A stretch of 64,000 nucleotides of DNA from Glycomyces terrestris. GTDB lineage: Bacteria > Actinomycetota > Actinomycetes > Mycobacteriales > Micromonosporaceae. A program made the translations under genes and the position numbers. Below are positions 58,100 to 64,000 of the stretch, one piece after another. The notes beneath the pieces were generated by a model. It was not told the origin of the DNA. It did no database searches and saw only the letters and a program-made list of their open reading frames with translations. How positions within the stretch are numbered: the stretch's first letter is position 1; each line of letters opens with the position of its first letter. The stretch lies in the NCBI RefSeq assembly GCF_003933745.1, contig NZ_RSEB01000001.1, forward strand, positions 124,001 through 188,000, written 5' to 3'.

Positions 58100-58120
58100 T
58101 GCACGGGACAGGATTCGAGG

Positions 58121-58993
58121 TCAGACGGTCTCGACGCCGAGGATGCGGAAGACCCCCATGCGGTCGTCGCTGCCGTACTCGTTGTGGTAGCCGACGGGCA
58201 CGCCTTCCTGCTGCGCGTCGAAGACGTTGCCGTTCCCCGCGTAGAAGGCGACGTGGTCGACCACGCCGTCACCGCTGAAGTCGTAGAAGATCAGATCGCC
58301 CTGCATGGCGTCCGCATAGGACACCTGCTCGGCGTAGAACTTCGACTCCGCGGTGTGGCTGCGCACCCAGCTGTACATGTCGCGCGAGGCCCGCACCGAC
58401 CAGTCCGGGAAGAACGCGATCTGGTTGTAGGAGGCGTAGACGAGGCCCGAGCAGTCGTAGCCCGGTCCCGTGCCGCCCCAGACGTACGGGGCGCCCTGCT
58501 TGTCGAGGGCGTTCGAGTACGCCAGGGCGGTCCAGTTATAGATGTTCTTCTCCTTGGTGCAGTTGCTGCCCTCGCCTTCGGTGCCGTCCTTCACCTGGAT
58601 CCACAGGTGGTTGATGCCGCCGATGGCGCCAGGGTTCCAGTCCAGCTTCCGCGCGGAGACGGTGCCGCCGCCGGACAGGACGTAGTAGTTGTTGCCGGTG
58701 CCGAACTCCCAAGCCGAGGCGTCGTGCTGGTAGTCGTGCGCGTGGATGCGCAGGACCGGGCTCTTGCCGTTCTGGTCGGTGTCCGTCAGGCGCCACCAGA
58801 CGTTGATGACGCTCGGGGACTTCCACTTGATCTGGATCTTCGCTTCGGCGCCGCCGCACGAGATGGTCCACGATCCGCTCGGATTGTCGAGCTGGTCGGC
58901 CGCCGACGCGGACGGCACCGCGACCGTCATGCCGGCGACGAGCAGGCTCGCGACGGTCGCGAGCCAGATCGCCGCTCTCCGTACGATGTTCAT
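58121..58993 (-). CDS. Secreted NlpC/P60-type (C40) peptidase
   Basis: The protein has 290 residues. The signal peptide MNIVRRAAIWLATVASLLVA ends near SASAA. Residues 33-150 form an unassigned beta-rich domain with Cys46 and Cys145. The C40 domain has the nucleophile Cys181 in GYDCSGLVY and His247 in VVDHVAFY, with GNVFDAQ after it. It should cut peptidoglycan stem peptides or another amide. It is convergent with the amidase gene; each has its own terminator. Confidence 0.88.
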   Translation of the reverse strand: MNIVRRAAIWLATVASLLVAGMTVAVPSASAADQLDNPSGSWTISCGGAEAKIQIKWKSPSVINVWWRLTDTDQNGKSPVLRIHAHDYQHDASAWEFGTGNNYYVLSGGGTVSARKLDWNPGAIGGINHLWIQVKDGTEGEGSNCTKEKNIYNWTALAYSNALDKQGAPYVWGGTGPGYDCSGLVYASYNQIAFFPDWSVRASRDMYSWVRSHTAESKFYAEQVSYADAMQGDLIFYDFSGDGVVDHVAFYAGNGNVFDAQQEGVPVGYHNEYGSDDRMGVFRILGVETV

Positions 58994-59224
58994 GCAGTTC
59001 CTCTCGGAGGTTCCGGACGGGGTTGTTGGGGGCTGCGTCCGTCCGTACGCATCGTCATCGAGCATTTCCGGAGCGCGCACGGCCGGGGCACGGCTCGCGC
59101 ACGGGGAGTCCGTGCGGCGGCCGCCCTGAATCCGGCACTGCGGCCGCCGCAGCGGCATCGGGAGGAGAGGCGGGCTCGCGCGTCGGCAGTGCGACTGCCG
59201 CCCTTGGCAGCCCGTGAACGCGCG

Positions 59225-60088
59225 TCAGGAGCGGAGCACGGCGTCGGCGAGCCTCGCGGCGGCGCCGGGGGCGAGATCGAGGTACAGGCAGGGCTCGACC
59301 GCTTCGAGTTCGAGGAGGGTCGGCTCGGAGTCCGGGCCGGGCACGAGGTCGACCCGCGCGAAGGTCGGCACGCCGAACCGGTCGGCGACCTGCTCGACGA
59401 CCCGGTTCGCGAGCGCGATCTGGGCCGCGTCGGCCTGGCCGGCGGTCACCAGGTCCGGATCGAACATTGCTGCGGCGGCGACGATCGCGTCCGCGGCCTG
59501 CACCAAGGGGGCCGTCTCATTCGGACGGAGCACCGGCTTCTTGTGCAGCACGTGGGACAGCTCGCCGCCGAGGAAGACGAGTGCGGTCTCGCCCTCGGTG
59601 CCGATGCGGTGCAGGTAGGGCTGGATCATCGCCGTGCGGCCCGAGTCGGTGATGCGCCGCACCAGGGCGCGCGCCTGGTCGTGGTGGGAGGGACCGAACC
59701 GTCCGGTGTCGACGGCGCCGGCGGAGACCGTCGGCTTCACGACGACCTCGCCTTCGAACCGGGGAACGGCGTCGGTGGGCCCGACGAACTGCGTCGGGAC
59801 GGTCGGCGCGTCGATGTCGCTCAGATAGGTCTTGTCGGAGTTCCACTCGACCAGGGCGGGAGCGTTGAGCAGCCGCCCGGCCCCGACCGAGTGCGCCCAT
59901 CGCACGAACTCGGCCCGGGACGGCGTGTAGTCCCAGGTGCTGCGGATCAGGACGCGGTCGAAGCCGTGCCAGTCGACGTGGGGGTCGTTCCAGACGGCGT
60001 ACTCGCCGCCGAGGAGCGCGACCGCCTCGTGGTCGTCCTCGAACCCTTCGGGCAGGCCGGCGCAGGTCGCGATCGCGATGCGCGTCAC
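59225..60088 (-). CDS. ATP-grasp enzyme (RimK/glutathione-synthetase-like, DcsG-related)
   Basis: The protein has 287 residues and is cytosolic. The N-terminal RIAIATCAGLPEGFEDDHEAV and VLIRSTWDYTPSRAEFVRWA are typical of the ATP-grasp group that includes the cycloserine-synthesis enzyme DcsG. VVVKPTVSAGAVDTGRF carries the ATP-binding Lys and Gly-rich loop, and ARVDLVP and LLELEAVEPCLYLDLAP near the end hold the Mg ligands (Asp, Glu, Glu). It should join a carboxylate to an amine or cyclise one. No cycloserine genes are nearby, so the substrate is open. Confidence 0.85.
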   Translation of the reverse strand: MTRIAIATCAGLPEGFEDDHEAVALLGGEYAVWNDPHVDWHGFDRVLIRSTWDYTPSRAEFVRWAHSVGAGRLLNAPALVEWNSDKTYLSDIDAPTVPTQFVGPTDAVPRFEGEVVVKPTVSAGAVDTGRFGPSHHDQARALVRRITDSGRTAMIQPYLHRIGTEGETALVFLGGELSHVLHKKPVLRPNETAPLVQAADAIVAAAAMFDPDLVTAGQADAAQIALANRVVEQVADRFGVPTFARVDLVPGPDSEPTLLELEAVEPCLYLDLAPGAAARLADAVLRS

Positions 60089-60144
60089 CGTCCGCCTCCC
60101 GCCGGGTCGGCGGGTCCGTTCAGGGCGTGTTCATTCCACATTGC

Positions 60145-60636
60145 TCAGTGGTCCTTTCTGCGGCTGTTCCCGGGCGGCTGTGTTCCGGGCGACGACTCCG
60201 AATTCTCCGTCGCGGCGTCGGCGTCCGGCAACCCGGTCTGGGCCGCGGGGCGCGCCGCGCCAACGAGCATGAGGACGCCCGCGAGGACGAGGAGCAGGAG
60301 CGGCGACGGCCCGGAGGCGATCTCGCCGATGACCGTCCACAGCATCAGGATCCACGGGACGACCCGCGGTGCCGCGGCTCCGCGCAGTCCGAGCGAGAGG
60401 ACCGTGACGCCGAGCAGGAGCATCGGGATCCCGAAGCTGTAGTAGCTGTACCAGAACGCGCCGGTGACCGGCGTGAACTCGGTGACGTCGCGGTTCACCT
60501 GCTCCCAGAGGGCGCCGTCGAGCCAGGCGCCGCCGTGGCGCGGTGCGACCTGGAGCGGGGCGACGGCGGAGTGGACGATGCCGACCAGGGTGATGATGGC
60601 GCCGCCGGCGACGACGGGGCGGTTGCGGCGGGTCAT
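60145..60636 (-). CDS. Membrane protein, DUF6463-like, coupled to a TetR gene
   Basis: The protein has 163 residues with four transmembrane helices (VVAGGAIITLVGIVHSAVAP, FWYSYYSFGIPMLLLGVTVL, VVPWILMLWTVIGEIASGP, LLLLVLAGVLMLVG) and a charged tail. The ATG overlaps the stop of the TetR gene by four bases (ATGA). GIVHSAVAP in helix 1 and the WYSYYSFGIPMLLLG segment suggest DUF6463. The function is unknown. The TetR partner probably controls it. Confidence 0.75.
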   Translation of the reverse strand: MTRRNRPVVAGGAIITLVGIVHSAVAPLQVAPRHGGAWLDGALWEQVNRDVTEFTPVTGAFWYSYYSFGIPMLLLGVTVLSLGLRGAAAPRVVPWILMLWTVIGEIASGPSPLLLLVLAGVLMLVGAARPAAQTGLPDADAATENSESSPGTQPPGNSRRKDH

Positions 60637-61217
60637 GAGGCGCCGCCTTCCGCTCGACGCGCCGCGCGTCCGGCGGCGGCTTCGAGGTCGCTGATGAGCA
60701 TGTCGCACATGCGCACCTGGTCCGGCACGGGAATCGGCGGGACGAGGTGCATCGACCCGACGCCGACGAGGTAGATCAGTCGGGCGGTCTCGTCGGCGCG
60801 ATCGGTGTCGGCGATGGCGCGGCACTGGCGCCGCAGGTAGTCGAGCCGCTTCGCGTCGACTCGTGCGATGCACGACCGGGCCGCCTCGTCGTGGCTCGCC
60901 CAGATGCGCATCCGCGGCTCGACGGCCACGCTCACCTCGTCGGCCACGGAGGCGTCGATGAGCGCGCGCAGCTTCACCGCGCCGTCGTGGACCGGGAGCG
61001 ATTCGACGAGGTCGATGAACGCCTGCGTCTCCCGCTGCTCGAAGTGGTCCAGCAGGGCGGCATGGTATCCGGCCATGCCTTTGAAGTGGTGGTAGAAGGA
61101 GCCCTTGCTCAAGCCGAGCCGTTCGCTGAGGGCGTCGATCGTCACCGCCTTCACACCCGATTCCGCGAGCAGGGTCAAGCCTTCGTCGAGCCATCGCTCC
61201 TTCGACGCCGTGGGCAT
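60633..61217 (-). CDS. TetR-family regulator
   Basis: The protein has 194 residues. ATG 61217 was chosen because GGAGGT stands seven bases upstream; two ATGs further up are also in frame. The helix-turn-helix is VTIDALSERLGLSKGSFYHHFKGMAGY (about residues 24-50). It is the first gene of a two-gene unit with the four-helix membrane protein. A palindrome at 61241-61257 lies 24 bases upstream of its start and faces the divergent membrane gene at 61435 as well. Confidence 0.92.
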   Translation of the reverse strand: MPTASKERWLDEGLTLLAESGVKAVTIDALSERLGLSKGSFYHHFKGMAGYHAALLDHFEQRETQAFIDLVESLPVHDGAVKLRALIDASVADEVSVAVEPRMRIWASHDEAARSCIARVDAKRLDYLRRQCRAIADTDRADETARLIYLVGVGSMHLVPPIPVPDQVRMCDMLISDLEAAAGRAARRAEGGAS

Positions 61218-61240
61218 CGCGATCACCTCCATCATGACCG

Positions 61241-61257
61241 TACCATACCGTATGGTA
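61241..61257. promoter_or_regulatory. TetR operator
   Basis: TACCATA-CCG-TATGGTA is a perfect seven-base inverted repeat. TATGG and CCATAC echoes overlap it (to 61260). Its position between the tetR start and the divergent membrane-protein gene suggests joint control. Confidence 0.75.
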
Positions 61258-61434
61258 TGGTCTTGGGCAAGGGGCCGCTCCCGCGATCGAAGGCAGCGGC
61301 TCTCGACGTCGATCGAGTGCCGCGCTTCCGGCACCCGCCCCACGAGAACAGCACAGCGCCCCCGATCACCCCCGGCGGTACGACGTCGGCCCGGAACCGG
61401 CGGCCCTCGTGCACCTGAAGAAGGGACCGACCCC

Positions 61435-61857
61435 GTGTACGAACGAGCCGGCAGAATTCTGTATTGGACACTCGCCATCGCGGTGGCGGTGTCGGTGGTC
61501 CACTACATCGACAACTACGCGAACTACGACGACTACCCCGTCCCCCACGCCCACAGCCGGTTCCCGGTGCCGTCGGCGACGGTCGTCGGCGTCTCGTGGT
61601 TCGTGTTCACCGCGTTCGGCGCCGCCGCGGTCCTGCTCTGGCGACGGCGCGCGATCGCGTGGTCCGCGGCGGCGCTGGGCGTCTACTCGCTCTCCGGCCT
61701 GGTGGGCATCGTCCACTACCTGATGCCGGGCGCCACCGACATGGCCTGGTGGCGCCAGACCCACGTCATCCTCGACATCGCCTGCGGACTGGCCTTGCTG
61801 GCGTTCGCCGTCTGGGCGGGCGTCCGCCACGGCGAACTCGGTGAGACCCGGCGCTGA
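61435..61857 (+). CDS. Four-helix membrane protein
   Basis: The protein has 140 residues, starting at GTG 61435 after GAAGGGA. Four transmembrane helices are clear (ILYWTLAIAVAVSVVHYIDN, VVGVSWFVFTAFGAAAVLLW, WSAAALGVYSLSGLVGIVHYL, HVILDIACGLALLAFAVWAG). His and Tyr residues in and near helices 1 and 3 (VVHYIDNYANY, GIVHYLMPGATDM) are conspicuous. No domain is recognised. It is divergent from the TetR gene, about 220 bases apart, with the TetR operator near the other end. Confidence 0.75.
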   Translation: MYERAGRILYWTLAIAVAVSVVHYIDNYANYDDYPVPHAHSRFPVPSATVVGVSWFVFTAFGAAAVLLWRRRAIAWSAAALGVYSLSGLVGIVHYLMPGATDMAWWRQTHVILDIACGLALLAFAVWAGVRHGELGETRR

Positions 61858-61888
61858 GGCGCGCCCGGAACGTCGTTCGCGTGGGCCC

Positions 61889-63607
61889 CTAGCCCCGCAG
61901 CTCGGAGAGGTCGAACGCCGGCTCGGGCCGGTGCACGCCGGCGGGGCGGTAGCCGAGGGACTCGGCGACGCCCGCGAGATCGGCGAGGTACCAGAGCGTC
62001 GCGGCCCACATCTCCGTGCCCTGCAATCCGGGCCGGTGCTCCGCGGTCAGCGGCCCGCCGAGCGGGGCGACCCGGAAGGCGAAGCCCTCGTGCGGCTGCC
62101 AGCGCGCCATCGTCTCGGTCGCCAGCCGCTCGGCGAGCGCGGCGACCTCCGCCCTGCGGTGGGAGGTCTGCTTCGCGGTGATCCACAGTGGATGCGCGAT
62201 GTCGAGTGCGTTGCACGCGGTGGTGCGGCCGGGGCCGAAGTGCCGCTCGTCGCCCGCGTGGGCGAGGACGGCGTCGATGACCCGTTCGGGGTGGGGGACG
62301 GGGAGTCCGTACTGCGCGAAGGTGCCGCGGACGGCGCGGTAGTAGCCGTTGACGGCCTGGAGCATTCCGTCGGAGAGCCGCGGTTCGGTCCACATGCCGG
62401 TGTCGCGGCGGGCGTTGGTCAGCAGCCAGCCGAACATCGCGTCCGCCTGTTCGCGGGCGGTCCCGGCCGCGCCGGTGCGGAGGTTCCACAGCAGCGCGGT
62501 GCCGAGCGTGTCGACGCCCGCGCCCGCCGACCAGCCCATGTCCTTCCAGGGCTGGGCCTTCAGGAGTGCGATGACCTCGCCGGGGCTGAGCCGCTCCACC
62601 GCCCGGATCGGGTGCTCGAAGCGGCTGCCGAGCAGGTCGAGGGCGTAGCCGAGGCTGAGGACGTGGTAGTGCGCGGACCCGTCCTCGAACCCGGCGGGCG
62701 GGGGCGCGTGCCGGCCGTCGACGAGGAGCGGGGTGAGGCCGGTGGCCGGGTCCTGGTTCTGGCGCAGCCGTGCGATGTGCTGCTCGCGGGTGAGCTGTTC
62801 GGGGGGTTCGCCGGTGAGCAGCATCGACAGCTCGACCGCGTCGGCGTGCGCGCGCAGGGAGGGGCCCGAGCCGGGTGCGTCGACGTAGCGGCCGCGGCCG
62901 GTGCCGTCGGCGGCGAGTCCGTCGGGTTCCCAGCTGCGGGCGATGATGCCCGGGGCCTGTTCTCGGGCGGCGGCGCCGAAGTCGTGCAGCGCCGAGGCCA
63001 ACGCGTGCCGTGCGGACTTGCGGGGGGCCCGCCGGTCCCGGATGAGGCGGGCGGGGTTGCCGGCGACGATCGCCCAGTCGGGCACGTCGGCGGTGACGAC
63101 CGAGCCCGCGCCGATGACGGCGTGCGATCCGATGCTGACGCCGTCCACGATGACGACGTTCGAGCCGATCCACACGTCGTCGCCGATGCGGATGCCGGCC
63201 TCGACGCTCGCCTGGTGGTAGATCCTCCGGTCGGGGGCCATCCCGTGGTTGAAGCCGAGGATCGAGGTGTGGGCGCCGATGCGCACGCCCTCGCCGGTGG
63301 TGACGGTGCCGCGGATGACGGTGAACGGGTTGACCGTGCAGTCGTCGCCCATGTTGACGGTGCCGGTGATGTACGCGTGCGCCGCGACGTAGGAGTCCTT
63401 CCCGAGGGTGAACTCGGTCGGCTCGACCATCGCCAGTTCGGAGATGAAGGTGCGCTCGCCGATGGCGCCCTTGGCGCGCTTGAGGATGCCGGCTTGGCGG
63501 CGCAGCTGGTCCTCTTGCTGCTGGGGGGTGGCGTGCTGCCAGAACATCCAGCCGTTGTAGTCCAGGGCCAGGGGGTCGCGGGTGGTGTGGTCGGTGGGGT
63601 CGGACAT
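61889..63607 (-). CDS. Hexapeptide-repeat acyltransferase fused to a helical-toroid domain
   Basis: The protein has 572 residues and is cytosolic. Residues 50-215 are a left-handed beta-helix acyltransferase of the maltose/galactoside-acetyltransferase type: [37 protein letters not shown] with the catalytic His region, then [44 protein letters not shown]. Residues 235-560 are helix-rich with repeats such as [23 protein letters not shown] and [19 protein letters not shown], which resemble alpha/alpha-toroid folds. The combination is not one I know. The gene follows the 2-hydroxyacid dehydrogenase gene with 16 bases between. Confidence 0.75.
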   Translation of the reverse strand: MSDPTDHTTRDPLALDYNGWMFWQHATPQQQEDQLRRQAGILKRAKGAIGERTFISELAMVEPTEFTLGKDSYVAAHAYITGTVNMGDDCTVNPFTVIRGTVTTGEGVRIGAHTSILGFNHGMAPDRRIYHQASVEAGIRIGDDVWIGSNVVIVDGVSIGSHAVIGAGSVVTADVPDWAIVAGNPARLIRDRRAPRKSARHALASALHDFGAAAREQAPGIIARSWEPDGLAADGTGRGRYVDAPGSGPSLRAHADAVELSMLLTGEPPEQLTREQHIARLRQNQDPATGLTPLLVDGRHAPPPAGFEDGSAHYHVLSLGYALDLLGSRFEHPIRAVERLSPGEVIALLKAQPWKDMGWSAGAGVDTLGTALLWNLRTGAAGTAREQADAMFGWLLTNARRDTGMWTEPRLSDGMLQAVNGYYRAVRGTFAQYGLPVPHPERVIDAVLAHAGDERHFGPGRTTACNALDIAHPLWITAKQTSHRRAEVAALAERLATETMARWQPHEGFAFRVAPLGGPLTAEHRPGLQGTEMWAATLWYLADLAGVAESLGYRPAGVHRPEPAFDLSELRG

Positions 63608-63623
63608 CGGGGCGTCCTCTCGT

Positions 63624-64000
63624 TCAGGCCGAGCGTGCCAGGGTGCGGGGGTCGACGGGGAAGTGCAGTGGGGCGCCGCCGGCGACGCGGCGGACTTCGT
63701 CGAGGACGCCGGCGCCCAGGCGATGGAGCTCGCGGCCGACCGATCCGGCGAGGTGCGGGGTCACGATGACGTTCTCCATCCGGGCGAGGGCGCGCCCGCT
63801 CTCGCCGGGGTGGAGCAGGTCCAGGATCGCCTGGATGCGGCCGGTGGCCGCGACGCGCGCGAGGGCGTCCTGGTCGATGATCTCAGCGCGCGAGGTGTTG
63901 ATGAGCGTGGCCCCGGGCCGCATGGCGCTCAGCTCGTCCGCGCCGATCAGTCCCCGGGTCTGGGGGATCGAAGGCGCGTGGACGGTCACGACGTCGCTGT
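63624..64000 (-). CDS. D-isomer-specific 2-hydroxyacid dehydrogenase, C-terminal part (gene runs off the window)
   Basis: About 125 codons are visible; the start lies beyond the right edge. [46 protein letters not shown] is the NAD-binding-domain signature of this family, with the catalytic Arg in NTSRAEIID and the His in TPHLAGS near the end. The usual Glu partner position reads LDLLHP rather than DVFExEP, a small departure. It oxidises or reduces a 2-hydroxy acid. It is read into the acyltransferase-toroid gene, so the two probably share a transcript. Confidence 0.85.
   Translation of the reverse strand, partial: SDVVTVHAPSIPQTRGLIGADELSAMRPGATLINTSRAEIIDQDALARVAATGRIQAILDLLHPGESGRALARMENVIVTPHLAGSVGRELHRLGAGVLDEVRRVAGGAPLHFPVDPRTLARSA

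Noticed and set aside
1-64000. CRISPR arrays, insertion sequences, tRNA or rRNA genes, prophage
   Set aside because: No regular spaced repeats, transposase-like or integrase-like protein, tRNA cloverleaf or rRNA-like sequence was seen. Repeats found are operators, terminators or one 11-base tandem duplication.

Overview
The window is very GC-rich DNA with dense, mostly convincing genes. GTG starts are frequent, and it has a SARP-type regulator, three ECF41 sigma-factor genes, many TetR, LacI, MarR and WYL regulators, Tat-like signal peptides and an LPXTG wall anchor. This points to a high-GC Gram-positive actinomycete with a soil, polysaccharide-degrading lifestyle. A Glycomyces- or Micromonospora-like relative is plausible, but the sequence alone does not fix the genus. 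I see no rRNA, tRNA, CRISPR array or insertion sequence. Long open frames antisense to real genes are GC artefacts and were left out.

Region 0.5-10.3 kb is a fructan locus. A minus-strand operon runs: solute-binding lipoprotein, two ABC permeases, LacI regulator, then a 773-residue enzyme that joins a GH32/43-like five-bladed domain to a GH91 (inulin fructotransferase / difructose-anhydride hydrolase) beta-helix. Divergent from it is a second GH91 gene. Its apparent signal peptide lies in a separate upstream ORF, in the same frame, cut off by one TGA. LacI-type palindromes fill the divergent promoter region. The likely scheme is: inulin is converted outside the cell to difructose anhydride, imported, and opened to fructose units inside. 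An LPXTG protein and a partial aquaporin gene flank the locus.

Region 10-20.8 kb holds a NUDIX hydrolase, an ATP-grasp protein and a DUF418 membrane protein. Two copies of an ECF41 sigma factor plus FAD-oxidoreductase module follow, both with an ECF41-like promoter before the oxidoreductase. Between them lies a secreted PL9 pectate lyase. After the second module come a DoxX-like protein and a small 54-residue secreted-peptide gene bracketed by strong hairpins.

Region 20.8-38 kb is a patchwork of small regulator-target pairs: serine hydrolase, sulfotransferase, RraA-like protein, TetR/ABC-2 exporter, WYL/glyoxalase, TetR/MFS, arginase-like, S1-domain, MATE, phosphotransferase, MarR/RidA and DHFR-like. 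Several pairs show clear palindromic operators; the MarR/RidA one has two perfect 23-bp arms.

Region 38-53 kb carries a GH5 cellulase and a PHB-depolymerase/CE1-like esterase with near-duplicate C-terminal ricin/CBM13 modules, and a GH42 beta-galactosidase. Between these lies a 1129-residue fusion of a SARP/NB-ARC/TPR regulator with a short-chain dehydrogenase, plus MFS, methyltransferase and XRE-cupin genes.

Region 53-64 kb has three secreted or exported cell-wall enzymes (M15-like, amidase, NlpC/P60). It also has a third ECF41 gene broken by a single in-frame TGA, next to a monooxygenase and an epimerase. At the end are an ATP-grasp gene, a TetR/membrane-protein pair, a hexapeptide acyltransferase fused to a helical-toroid domain, and the 3' part of a 2-hydroxyacid dehydrogenase gene.
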